From Stereum hirsutum FP-91666 SS1 (Eukaryota > Basidiomycota > Agaricomycetes > Russulales > Stereaceae), in assembly GCF_000264905.1 (NCBI RefSeq), contig NW_006763131.1, positions 2,179,939 to 2,243,938 on the forward strand: DNA of 64,000 nt. The letters run 5' to 3'. The position numbers were made by a program, and so were the translations under genes. Under the pieces are notes generated by a model, which saw only the letters and a list, made by a program, of their open reading frames with translations, was not told the origin of the DNA and searched no databases. Below, one piece after another: positions 37,694 to 49,733 of this stretch. Position 1 is the first letter of the stretch, and every line of letters starts with the position of its first letter.

Positions 37694-38300
37694 CGTGGTG
37701 GTAAAAGCTCAGAGTAGCGACAGTGGGTATAAGTGCTAGGAAGCTGATGATATGAGTCTTGTAGATGTCCCTTCAGTAAGAAGATGAGGAGAGAACATAT
37801 GCAGTCTAAATGACTTCAAACACACCATTCCAGATCAGCCTGGCAGTCAGTGTCGCGCTCAGCAATAGTCGAACACTCTGTGAGACCAGTGATCGTACAG
37901 TCTAGACCGTATCGAATGTCTCATAAGTGCTCTGGAGCTAGAGAACGCAGGAGTCCAAGACATTATCTTTCGAACCAGCGGGCCACAGCCCGTGTCTGAG
38001 AGGATGATCGCCGTGAGCCTGAGCGGGCAGCAGAAAGCAGGTTAGCTGGAAGTCCGGGGCTGAGGCCCTGACTTGCCTTTAGAAGCAGCCCGGACCGGGA
38101 ACAATCTCAGATCCGCCACCGACGCGTCGAGCACGTGGCTCGGAGCACACATTGCCGGCCACGCCACGCGCCCACAGTGCGGTGCCATTGCTGTTGTACT
38201 TGGTCTTGACCCCCACATCGTCGTCTCTGGCACCAATATTCTGAACAGCGTCATTCTTTCGGACCTCTATTGCTAATATATTGCGCCTATATATTGTGAT
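37694..38300. promoter_or_regulatory. divergent intergenic region
   Basis: The region spans 607 bp between the small membrane protein and the E2 gene, both transcribed away from it. I see no gene in it. Short AT-rich stretches occur just upstream of the E2 start (TATATATTG at 38288-38296), which could serve as a TATA-like signal. Confidence 0.45.
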
Positions 38301-41300
38301 ATGTCTCCTAGGAAACGTACAAGGTCGTCTGTCGCTCAGGAGCTGGCGCTAGACGAGGGTGTTGGTGGTTCGAGTGGAAGTGGCCCGGCCAAGCCAGCGA
38401 AGATACCTCGTCATGGTCCTGCCAATAATCCTATCGTCATCTCGGACGACGACGACGATCTCCAAGAGATTCTCGCCCAGATCAAGGCGCAAGATGATAG
38501 CGAGGCTTTGGCAAAGTCGCTGCAGAAAGAATTGGATCAGGACGCCGGTTTTTCATCTCATGGTGCACATGTCGAAGAGTCTACGGACGTGATCATGGTC
38601 GATTCGGATTCAGAGGATGCTGAGGTGGAGGAAGTAGTGACGACAAAGGTCAAGGCCAATAGTAGTGGAAAAGATAAAGGAAAGGGGAAGGCAGTCGCTC
38701 GTACTAATGGAGCTGCCAGTTCACGATCGCCACAGAAACAAGCTAAACAAGCAATAACTGTTAAGCCAGGCGAGGAACCCCCCGATGAAAGAGTCATCCC
38801 CTTCCGTGAGCTCTTCACGAGCAGCAGACATTGCTCCAAATGTAACCAGGAGCTTGAGTCCCCTCGCGGTGATGTACGGTCCATTCGTCCATTCTTTACA
38901 TTCAAGTAAGCCCCTAAGCTCACATTTTTCTCGCCATCGAACAGGTCATATTTTCGACCAATGTACCCCCTCCTAGTCTGACGAACCTTCTCCATCTTCT
39001 CTGCCGTACCTGCAAAATCAATCACTGCCGCGGCTGCCTCACAGCACTCCCATGTCCTCCCTCCTGCAAGGGTCAGTCCAAGAACACGCAATGTGGCGCT
39101 GGCACCTGCTGTGCAGAAATTCGCGCAATAGCGATCTTCGAGGCTTTAGGCGGCTTCGACAGTCTCTATATCGGCGAGAAGACACGCGCGAACGAGCGCA
39201 TAAAGGAGGCTCAAGCGTCTCGCTCTTCCGGAAAGACTACGAGCAGATCCGTTGGCCCGGGAGGAACGGGTTACGGCGCGGACGATGCTGATTATGACGA
39301 TTATGGTTTTGGCGGCTGGGGAGCGTGGAGTGATGAAGATATGGACGAAGCTAAGGAGGTGGATAGTGAACTGATTTATTACTCGCCGTTTGGGGGTCGA
39401 GGTCGTGGGCGTGGAAGGGGAAGGGGACGGGGAGCGGGAGGATTGGTTATGTCTGCGAGAGGGAGAGGCGGTCATCGAGGCAAAGGTAAAGGTCGTGCTC
39501 CAGACCCTTCAGCTGCCAAACTTGCCCAAGACGCAGCCCATTTCGACGAACTCCTCGTTCGTGCGCTCAAGACTATCACTTCCTTCCTTCCCTCACCTTC
39601 TTCTTGCGAGGCCCAGACCTTCGATCTTCTCCCACACGACTCTCTTCTTCCACTTCTCTCAACCTCCCAGCTACCAGAGTTGCTCGGGAGCCTGTTACGG
39701 AATGACTCGGTGACTGAGTGGACAGTGAGAAGCGAGGTGTATTATGCTATGCTAGAGATGTTGCGGAGGTTGGCGGATTGCGAGGTGACCTTTCCGGTGC
39801 TTATTGATCGGCAGTGGGCGAAGAAGGAGTCCTGTGGACTCGAGGCATGGATGTGGAACGAAGGCGAGATCGTATGGGAGACGACAACTACCACTACGAC
39901 GACGGCGAATGGGCAACAACATCAACACCAGCAAACAGTTTATAGCCGCTCCTTACCGCTCTATACGCATTTCAAGAAGCTAACGCGACAGTGCGAAGCG
40001 TTCATGGCTGGCGCGGCGAGGCTCATGGAAGGGCCAGAGGGTAAACCGGATGCGGAATTCGAGCAGACGATGACACTGTGTGGGGATATTATCGCGACGA
40101 AGGATGATATCGAGAGAGCCATGAAGGTGGTTGGGAGACACCCGGATACCTTCGATATGGACGTTGAGCCTCCTGCTCATTCGTCTGTATCACAAACAAT
40201 CGGTACATCGGAGGATCCACACCACACGAAAGGACCCGTCACCCGGAGTCAAGCCAAGGGAAAGGCCAAGGCCGCACCTCCACCCGAACCCGAACTCGTA
40301 TGCGTCGACGAACGACTCTACACCCGTGAATGCGAGCGTCTAGCCTTCCAATATGTGACCCTAGGCGAGGAGAGCAAGACTTCAGCCAATGCCTCCACCA
40401 ATGGGAACGGCAAGGCCGTCGCTGTGGGTGGCGACGGTGCTGGGCTCGTGTATAAGACGTTCAATTATGCTTCAAAGTTGAAGCAGACGGAGAGCAAGAC
40501 GAGGATTCCAAAGGATAGGCTGCATCTCGTTAAGGAACTCGCGGTAATGGCGACTTCCCTGCCTCCGGGTGTGTGGGTACGAGTGGATGAAGTTCGGAAC
40601 GATGCTATGTGAGTCATCTTCCTTTTCCTTGTAATTTTTACCCCTCTTCGATCTTCTACTTTGCTGATGATAATTTCGTGATTTTCATCATGTAGTAAGA
40701 TCCTGATAGCAGGGCCAGTGGGTACACCCTACGAAGGCGGCCTGTTTGAGTTCGACTGCTGGATGCCAATCGAATACCCGAACGTCCCGCCACTGATGCA
40801 TCTTCGCACGACGGGTAACGGAAGCGTGCGATTCAATCCTAACCTCTACAATAACGGCAAAGTATGCTTATCGTTACTTGGAACGTGGCCAGGACGGTAA
40901 GCCTCCCACAAGAGTCGTGACCGTAATCGCAACCTGATCGCAGGAATTCATCCGGTCAGACCAGAAGAACAGTGGTCGAGAAAGTCCACGCTTTTACAGG
41001 TGCTCGTGAGCATTCAGAGCATGATTCTCGTCGACTTGCCGTATTTCAATGAGTAAGTTTTCTGTGGAATTTGAATTCCATCCTTCATTTCCGAATTTCG
41101 AGCTTCCTCACATGGAGTTACATCGCACCGTCTAAACTTGCGACTTGTAGGCCAGGATATGGTCAAGCGAAGGCAGAGGCGCCTCCAAGCGTGAAATACA
41201 ATGAGGGGATCCGGCTCGCAACGGTTCGTTGGGCCATCGTGGAGTGGTTGAAAGACGAGCATTTGAATGGGACTTGGGGGGTATGTCGCTATTTTTCGAG

Positions 41301-42981
41301 CCCTCATATAATAGCATTGTTCTGACGACGCGTACGTGACATTATTAGGATGTCATCGCGTCGCATTTCTCCATCCGTGGCGCCGCGATTCGACAGACGT
41401 GAGTTGTCCCATCTCGTCTCGGCCCCCAGCACTGACCCGTCGTCGTTTACTTGACCTTACAGGATCGAACTCTGGTCCAAAACACAGCCGTCCATCCGGG
41501 CTTTCCCCTCCAATCCACACAACCACCGCAACCGCGGCCTGGGTCAGGAACATCCCATTTTCCTCAATGCCCCGGCAGCCGAGTTTCCTCCTCACCATCA
41601 TCCTGGCGTCGACTTTTCTGACGACTCTGATTACGCCTATGATGACTATGGGGATGATGGGGGTTGGGATGTGTACGGGGAGGGCAGCGATGAGGATGTG
41701 GAAGGCAACGATGACAAGGTGACGACTTGGGATCCGGAGATGTGGCCATTATTTCCGGGTCAACACAATCCGACCAAGGTCAATAAATTGGCGAAGACCA
41801 ATAAGGTTCAGGATGAAGACAAGGACAAGGACGCAGGCAAAGATACTACGGAGGAGTCTTCCCAGTCCAACGCCGATGCCGGTGGTAGCGGTGGTGGTGA
41901 TGGAAAGACGAAGGCAAACGCAAAGCCTAAGGCCACGAAGGCGAAGGCCAAACCGAAAGGCAAACCATCAGCGAAGCTTGTAGCCATGTCTAAGCCCTTA
42001 GTCATGTCGAAGCCTTACCTTCTCGGCCCCACCCATGGCGGTTTCACGCTTACACCCGTAATCCCATCCCCATCCTCATCCACAACCACATCCGCACCCA
42101 ACCCTCCCAACTCCGACTCATATCCACCACAACATCCTCAACCGTCTGCCCATCCCCATCCCCATCCCCATCCCCACCCCCAGTCCTATCACTATGATTA
42201 TGCTAAAGCAAAAGCACAAGCATATATGCAAGCACTCAAGGCCAAGAAAAGCCAAGCATCCTCTTCACCTTCGTCATCTAGTGCAGGAGGACACCCACCC
42301 CCATGGACAACTGTAGCTGCCCCAGAACCACTTCCTGGCCCTGGTTCTCTCCTCGAGCTCCCTGGTCCGACGTATTCTTGGGCTCCTCCGCCTTCTTGGA
42401 ATAATACTCCACCTACGGGCGCCCTACCTTCTTATCATCATCCTCATCACATGCAACACCATAAACATCCCCAACCGTCCTCGACATCATCTACCGCTGC
42501 TACCCCCGGGACCGGATCTTCCGCTACACCCACGACCACAACCGTGTCTTCAGGCGGCGGCAGCGGTGGTGGGGTTGGTGGTGATAATGGTACTTCAGGT
42601 CCCAACAGCACCGACATCGCCCACAAATTAAACCCACTGATGAGCTACATCTCATCTGGATACAGCTCTCACTCGTGGAAGAAACCGACCGCCCACGAGC
42701 TAAGCGCCGCGAAGTCTGTCGGACACGAGTTTGTGACTTACGGTAGTCCAGTTGGTGTCGTTGGTTCTAGTGCTGGTCCTAGTACGAGTGGAGCGGGATC
42801 GGGATCGGGGACCAAGACCGGGCAGGGGACCGTGGTCGAGATGGATCTGTTGGATGAGTTTGACAAGGGCATGGAGAGGGTGAAGGCTTGGACAGATGCG
42901 AAGGTCAAGGAGAAAAAGGATGCTGATGCTGGTGCTAATGGCATGGAGATTGGCGGTGAGACCAAGGCAGATGGATTATAA
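38301..42981 (+). CDS. large E2 ubiquitin-conjugating protein with SIM, UIM and cysteine-rich region
   Basis: Exons include 38301-38905 and 38977-40608, and the last ends at 42981. The UBC fold spans about residues 720-890: [45 protein letters not shown] and [11 protein letters not shown], whose Cys is the catalytic residue. Its form resembles the BIRC6/UBE2O large-E2 class. The N-terminus has two SIM-like motifs, IVISDDDDD (residues 45-53) and [10 protein letters not shown] (97-106), with a UIM-like [11 protein letters not shown] between them. From residue 185 a cluster of about 16 cysteines ([24 protein letters not shown]) looks zinc-binding. An RG-rich box, acidic stretches and a His/Pro-rich C-terminus follow. 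The protein may be an E2/E3 hybrid. The domain calls are by eye. Confidence 0.8.
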
Positions 42982-43631
42982 TATCATTGAGTAATCGCGA
43001 CGGGGATTCTTGTCAGCCTCGGGGTACTTACATAGGGGAATGGAGGGAACGGGCATATTTAACTGGCATCTGATTGGACGAAGAAGACGGTGCCCGTGGC
43101 TTTTTTGTATCAATATTTTCATTAGGATTATCACGGTATACATTGGCATGCATGCATTGGCTGTGTGGACAGATTCGTGGAGCAGCAGCGAGCCTGTCTG
43201 TTTGACCTACTCTTTGCGTGTAAATGGGTAAATGGATAAGCGGGAAGATAGAGGTAAGTAAGATAGGATGTCTGTGTCACGAATAGAATGTCTAGCAAAT
43301 ATTTGGGTTATAAGATCCGAAGGCGGATAGCGATGAGTGAATACAGTATAAGAGTCAAGCAAGTATGAGTGCGATTGGCTTGGATGGGTGGGAATCGCGA
43401 GCGTGAGCAGACGTGAGAACGGGGATTGACAGAAGGGTGTGAGTATGAGGCCTCTTCGAGCTCCGGGGTAAAAGCACTGGCCGACGGCATAGCAGATGCA
43501 TGAGAGAAATGATGACGAGAAGCAGCAGCACGGACCAAGATAAATAGTGACGACCGAGAACCGAGCGAAGACCGTGAAATAGAAAGGGAGGCAGAAGGGA
43601 CTATAGATCTCGTACAGTACTAAGAACTTGG
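42982..43631. other. convergent 3' intergenic region
   Basis: About 650 bp between the E2 stop and the CDF stop. The minus-strand frame that continues from the CDF last coding part is interrupted by an intron in my model and is not coding here. I see no other gene. Confidence 0.45.
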
Positions 43632-45923
43632 TTATTGTTGTTTTCGATGCTCCTGTGTGGTACAACATGAACCCGTCAGTATTCGTGGATAGCGAGGTAC
43701 AGAGTAGAGTATAGAGAGGGAGGAGGAGGAGGAGGACAAGAGCTGAGAAGTGGCGGGTGGCGCCACATGGAGCGGAGCCAGCGACGAGAACGAAAACAGC
43801 ACGCACCGGCGTATGTGTTGCCTCATGATCCACATGCACGAACGCGCGTTCTACGTTCGGCAGCACTTCGATCTTGTCCTGCAGCTGTTGGCTGATGTCG
43901 TGCGCTTTCCATAATGGCGTGTTCGCGGACATGACGATGTCAACTTCGACGAAGTAGTCCTATACGTCCACAAAAAATAAGTTCAGTAAAATGAGATTGA
44001 TCCCACCCTCTCTCTCACACACTTGTGCCAGTGCACAGAGGTGCAGATGGACCTGGATGGAAAACAACGTACCGGTCCACTCTATAGGATAAGGATTCAG
44101 TTCAATATGATGTAAACGAATACGAAACAGGTGGGAAAGATTGGACTGACGTGGTACGCCCGGACCGTATCGACCTTCTCAATATCGTCGCTGAACGTCG
44201 TTGCTTTGTAGATAATGAGCTGCAGGAAATCGTGCGGTGCGGATTTTCCGGCCAGGAGCTCGAATTGCTTGTAAATTGTATGTGTCCAGGAGATGATGAC
44301 TCCTGCCGCAATCTACCGGGTGTGAGCGAGCAAGAATTAGTCAAACCGAGATACGAAGAGGACAGTAATTGTGCAGAGGGAGTGCAGGACGTACGATAAT
44401 GGCTCCCATTGGGTCAAGGTCTGCGAACACGAATGATCAGAGAACTATCATGAGTGCGAGCAAAATGGATGCATGGGTATGGCTCTCACACCACCGTAGC
44501 TTGCTACCGCCCGCAGACATGAGTATACCTTTGTTACAACGTTTCTGTGAGTATTTTCTTCGCTGTACCTGGATCCACAGAGAAGATGACACACCGAAGC
44601 CATTGATGAACAAGTCATTGCGATGATCTTCCCAGAGGACTAATACTTGGCTGGACCGTGTCCGTAAAGAATAGCAATAGAGAAATAGAAGGAACTTGAC
44701 ACCTGTGAAATCGACGCGGAACCCGAATACTCTGTCAGCTTAGATCCGCAAAGGACGTATAGCAGTAGATCCTCATTTCCATCGCTTATCAAAGGCGGGA
44801 AGTGACATACCTAATGCAGCGCCGACGGCCACTATCGAAGGTACGTGGAACTTGTTCGTATCTCCACCACCATGCGTGATCAGATCCCTAGCCGACTCGA
44901 CGATGACGACGAGGTTTACGGAGCCCATGCTTTACAGCGTATGCAGTCAGTACAGCGCCCACAGTTCCAGAATGCGTATGCGAAGAGGAACACGAGTCTC
45001 ACAGAAATCCTGAAAGAGGATATGGCGTGAGCGACTGTTTATGTGGTGGGAATGCCTGAGAAAACAAATGACTGACCATAAATAACGTTTCCAATGTTCT
45101 CTAGCCTTGAGCCTCCGACGGGCCATCTATTGATGTCCATGCTGTTGGCTTTCTTATGGATGAGGTATAGCAACACGTTGCTGCCGATGTCAAAGACGGA
45201 ATCGATACCAGTGGCGAGGAGAGAGAGCGAGGCAGAGGATATTGCAGCGTATACTGTGGGGTGTGGGTGTGAGCTCAAACATCAGAGTGAGAGCGAATGG
45301 GAAAGGGGTAGAATGTGTGGGCTAACGTTGTAGGACACAAAGCGCGAAATTAGCCCACATGCTAGCGTGGACAGCTATTCGTACCTAGACGAGGCTGATA
45401 TGAGTAAGGGGAGTGGGCAGGACTTCATCTGAGTGAAGCGTAGACTGAGGGTAGACGAACAGGTAATCGCGCTGCATCCTCCACTATCCTCGCATCTTCT
45501 GTGTGTTCTTCCATAGGCTTGAGGAGGGCATGGATGAGCTGTGTGGCACCAAGGTAATATCGTGAGCTTTAGATAGGAAATGAAGGTAAAAGGCACGAAC
45601 GGCATTCTGTCGTTCGTGATAACGCTCGAGTGGCTTGCCACCCTTTCGTTTGCGAAGTTCCTGGAGTTCCTGTTCGGACTTGAGACCGTTGTTGAATTCG
45701 AAGGGGTCACGGTATGAGGCAAGGCTCTTTGCGGATGGGGTGCGTTCTATGTCATTTCCTGACGCTGATCCTTGATCGAGTACCGTCTCTTCGGTGTTCT
45801 ATGCCGCGACTGAGCCGGAGGCGCTGGCTTTGAGCGGAAATAGGTGCTCACCTTTGATGTCGATGGGGGGGCGGGGGGTAAGTCGGACGGAATATTAGCC
45901 TTGTCGTCGTTCGTGAAGATCAT
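43632..45923 (-). CDS. cation diffusion facilitator, Mn-type motif
   Basis: A gene with many short exons. The start MIFTNDDKANIPSDLPP and the segment DPFEFNNGLKSEQELQELRKRKGGKPLE are typical of fungal CDF proteins. The membrane part includes SLSLLATGIDSVFDIGSNVLLYLIHKK with a DxxxD motif at the metal site, the pattern of the manganese group, and VLWEDHRNDLFING. The C-terminal domain (KVDTVRAYHSGPDYFVEVDIVM, LPNVERAFVHVDHEATHTP) is the cytosolic dimerisation domain, ending EHRKQQ. It likely moves Mn2+ or a similar divalent metal out of the cytosol, possibly into a compartment. Metal choice is inferred only from the motif. Confidence 0.85.
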
Positions 45924-47423
45924 GGCTGCCCGAGACTGCAGAAGAAAGGCATGGAAATTATTGGATGGCCATGAGAGTATAGAGTGGGAGGTGCCTCCGA
46001 GTCCGAGGGGATGGTAACAGAGTCGTACCGCCCCCTTGGACCCTCGTTCGTCCCGCTTCCAGTCGACTGGACTCTCACCTCTGTTTTACGCTTCTGCTTC
46101 TTTGGGCTATCCTTCAAAGCAAACTCTGAGTGAGTACCACGACGCGCTCGGCTCGGAAAGGGCACAAGGCGGGTCTGAAAGAAGAAAGAGAGAGATAGCG
46201 TGGGCAGGTACAGGTCCAACCGGCATCGCCCACTGATATTCTGGCATTTTATAATTCGCAAGCGACCAATCTCACGGCTCCGACAAGCCTCGACGCGGCA
46301 CAGCTTCCGTCTTGGCAGAGCCACTTCCCCAACCTGACATCACGAACAACACGCGAGCAGCCTTGGGCCGAGAACATATCTCGTAAACAAATCCATCGCA
46401 CTGTTTTTGTCACGATCTTCTCGGTCTGAACACAGGCGCGAGATATTATCAGTCAAGCAGGAGTTACGAGTCAACCCAGCTTCCAAAGCGACCACGGGAA
46501 ACGCTATGCTCACGACGGACTCATCAAACACGTCTCTCGCACTCCTCTTTCTCCTCCTCATACTATTAATGTAACCATTCTACGCGCGTCACGCGTCACG
46601 ATACTTGCTCAACTATACCTTCTGCCCAGTTTTCTCTCCCTAGCATGGTGTATGCTCGGGTCTTGTATGGGGCAACCTCTGCGGCGGTTCCTCTCTGAAC
46701 TCTGGGAGTCCATGGTAGCTAGCTCGCGCGTCGGAAGCACTCATCCCGCGAGGCGTTGGCGCACAAGTTCGGGTTTCGACAATGACGTTTGGGAGATGGA
46801 GAACAGGGGCGGTAGATTTGGTTGACGGAGGCCAGTATGTGAGTCTGCACTAATCTCTCTTGCTTTTGTTAACACCCGCAGAGTTATTTATAGCTTAGCT
46901 GTCTTTGACGATCAATAGACTATTTCCAGATGTGCGTGAACTTCAATGTTGTTCACCCATCTCAACCTCGCTCACCCATTGCCCGCCACCATCTCCAGTT
47001 GTTTTCAAGCCACCACCGTTCTGTGTTCCGTGTGCAACGAACGTGTACTTAATGCAACCCAGGTCTCATGTTGATTTTCGTCTTCTTCTGGGTCCGTTGC
47101 CATTCAGCCCAGCAGTATCCATTCACTTTGCCCCCCGATGTATACACGCATCGGGCCCGGAAGATGCTTGATCGACGACAGATCGTTATTCGCTTTCGCC
47201 AACCACGCTTTCGTCGACGGAGGAACGGCCTGGACGGTTGGTTGAAACCTAGCACCGGTCTAAGACATTCGACCGCCAGATTGTATAAGTATCCCGCCCG
47301 CCTCTTTCAATTATCTGCCACCCTTCTTCTTTTTCCCCACATTGCTATCTGCCTGCACACATTCTCTCTGCTAGTACGCGCCTCTCTTTACGCACACACA
47401 GACTATATTCTACGCCTATAATT
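45924..47423. promoter_or_regulatory. divergent intergenic region, no gene seen
   Basis: 1.5 kb between the CDF gene and the secreted repeat-protein gene. Several short open frames overlap on both strands, none with a recognisable domain. Near 46570-46600 GCGTCACGCGTCAC is a small direct repeat. A TATA-like TATAAG at about 47284 lies 140 bp before the repeat-protein start. Confidence 0.45.
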
Positions 47424-49212
47424 ATGAAGTTATCTTCGAGCACCTCCTTGGCTCTCGCGTCTCTCGCCATCTCTTCGTCCTCGTCCTCCTTGAGAGCTCT
47501 GGCAGCGCCAACTCCCGGCAACTCTACCGCCGTTCAGGATGCAGACTATTCCGCCATGCCTTCGAGCACTTCAACTGCCTCGATGACGATGTCCTCGTCC
47601 GCAAGTGCACCAGAGCTCACTCCTGCCTTCACCCGTAAGTCGTATTTTCTCTCGGTAGCCGTTTCCGTCCATCCCGCTCTTGCCTCACCAATTTTCACCA
47701 ATCTCAGGAAGCATTCGTGCCCGCCAGCTTGCGGGCCTTATCGACGCGATTGAAGGTCTTCCCATCGTTGGACCTGTTATGGCCCCAATCATGGACGCCC
47801 TCAGTCTTAGTTCTAAGGTCGCCGGTGCGGCCTCCGCCGAATCCCTCAGTCTCACTCCCGGCGTTCTCGACGAAGTTCGTCTCGCCGCCGCTCAAGCCGC
47901 GGGCCAGATTCAACAGAACGTCCAGTCCGCCATCAGCGAGGGCGTCAACGCCGCCTCCGCTGCCGGTGCAGGTACTCCCCTCGGCGGTGCCTTCAGTGTA
48001 GCTGGCGGTATGGCCGCGGCTGCACCGGGCATCGCCGCTGGTGCAGCCAATGCCGCCACTTCACTTGCTGGACAAGTCCCTGGTACTGCCGCTGGAGCAG
48101 CTAGCGCTGCTGCTGCCGCCGCCGGATCCGTCGCCCCTCCCGCTGGCGTCCCTGCCGCTCCTGGACCCGTCGCGCCCGTCGTTTCTGGCGTCGCCGGTAG
48201 CGCACCCTCTCCTCCCGGTGGCGCACCCTCTCCTCCTGGTGGGCCACCATCGGGTTCCACCACTGCGAGCTCCAGTAGTGCTTCCTCTTCAGCCACCTCC
48301 GTTGGTGCCGCTCGCGCTCTCCGCATGAGGCGCCAGAACGCCGTTCTCATGGACGGGGGCGACGAGCCCCTCATCAGCATGGCCTCCGCCTCTTCTACTG
48401 CCTGCTCCGATATGGCTACACCTACCGCTGGTGCTGCTTCTGCTGCCGACGCCGACAACAAAGGCCCAAGCATGACACCCTCCGCCTCGTCCTCGTCCAC
48501 GTACAGCTCTCCCATGCCCTCCGGCCCGCCGAACAGTCCCGCTCAGTTCTATGCCATGAAGAGAGATGGGCAACCTACCGTTGGCGTCGCCCCGAGCGCT
48601 GGCGTTGCCCCTAGCGCTGGTGGTGTTGCTCCGAATGTTGGTGTTGCTCCGAATGCTGGTGTCGCTCCCAATGCTGGTGTAGGCCCCAACGCCGGTGTCG
48701 CTCCGAGCGTTGGTGTCGCCCCGAGCGTTGATGCGGGCGCGCCGAAGCCGCCGGTGAGGAGGGATGGTCAGCCTGGTGTGGGTGTCGCCCCGAGCGTGGG
48801 CGTCGCTCCTAGTGCAGGTGGGGTGAACCCAAGTGTGGGTGTTGCTCCGAATGCTGGTGTCGCTCCAAATGCTGGTGTAGGCCCCAACGCCGGTGTCGCT
48901 CCGAGCGTTGGTGTCGCCCCGAGTGTTGGTGCGGGCGCGCCGAAGAGGAGGGACGGTCAGCCTGGTGTGGGTGTCGCCCCGAGCGTGGGCGTCGCCCCTA
49001 GCGCAGGTGGGGTGAACCCAAGTGTGGGTGTCGCTCCGAATGCTGGTGTTGCTCCGGCTGCGGGTGTCACCCCAAATGCTGGCATCGCTCCGAGCGTTGG
49101 TGTTGCCCCGAATGTCGGTGCGACTGCGCCGGGGCCGATGCCTTCGATGATGGCGGGGATGAACGTTCCGAGGGGTACGATTGCAGGAGATACCCCGCCG
49201 TTGTTGAAGTAG
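47424..49212 (+). CDS. secreted repeat protein with dibasic Kex2-like sites
   Basis: Two exons (47424-47634, 47708-49212) join in frame to 571 residues. The N-terminus is a signal peptide with Ser/Ala-rich hydrophobic stretch ending near APTPG. An Ala/Gly-rich region follows, then Pro/Ser-rich linkers. From about residue 355 a repeated block starts with a dibasic pair and Asp-Gly-Gln-Pro (KR-DGQPTVG, RR-DGQPGVG, KRR-DGQPGVG at nt 48559, 48757 and 48943) and consists of GVAPSAG, GVAPNAG and GVGPNAG units. The period is 63 to 66 residues. Kex2 cuts after KR or RR in the secretory pathway, so mature repeat peptides could be released. An earlier RMRRQ may be a fourth site. VGVAP resembles the elastin hexapeptide. 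Function unknown. Confidence 0.8.
48559..49130. repeat. coding minisatellite with nested 189-198 bp super-repeat
   Basis: Short units of 15 to 18 bp (GGTGTCGCCCCGAGC and variants) encode the GVAPS-type motif. They are organised in larger blocks that begin at the dibasic/DGQP codons at 48559, 48757 and 48943. The second and third block starts are 189 bp apart and the blocks are close to identical, which points to recent duplication or gene conversion. Confidence 0.8.
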
Positions 49213-49733
49213 AGGGTTGATATGTCGTATTCCTTCCGATGCACGTGTGACTGGTTGGGTTCTGGATGTATTTGGTTCGGTTGTGGAGACGTGTACGGTT
49301 TCGAGCCGTATTTATGTGGATGTGTGTTGATGGTGCGATGAAGATAATCCTATATACTATATGACTTGCGTCGGCGCCCTGCTTCTCTGCTTGCTTGTAA
49401 TCCCATGATTATTGTATTTTGTCTGTCCACGATCTCTCCGAGTGAATCACTTAGTGAATTTATCCGATCCAATGAAGATATGAGACTTTGGTATGTCTGC
49501 TTACGTAAAACAAAGTACGATGTGCCACTCAGCCCCTGTGGCGCCCAGTTGCAGGTGATACTCTAAAGCAACGACTCGTTGATCAAAACATCAAAACCAG
49601 AACATCGAAGAAAGGTATTACATACAGAAACAGTGAATGATAACATGAGATAACGAAAGCAAATCAACCAGGAGCCTAAGAACACAATGCGGAAAGCAGA
49701 AATAAGGTCTGTTTTCGGACAGCGGTCTGACCT
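49213..49733. other. convergent 3' intergenic region
   Basis: Some 520 bp between the repeat-protein stop and the CN-hydrolase stop. No gene is seen. The plus-strand frame at 49366-49566 is short and unlike any family. Confidence 0.45.

Noticed and set aside
47910..48515. 201-codon antisense frame within the repeat-protein gene
   Set aside because: It arises from the GC-rich repetitive codons of the sense gene. The sense strand has a signal peptide and spliced structure.
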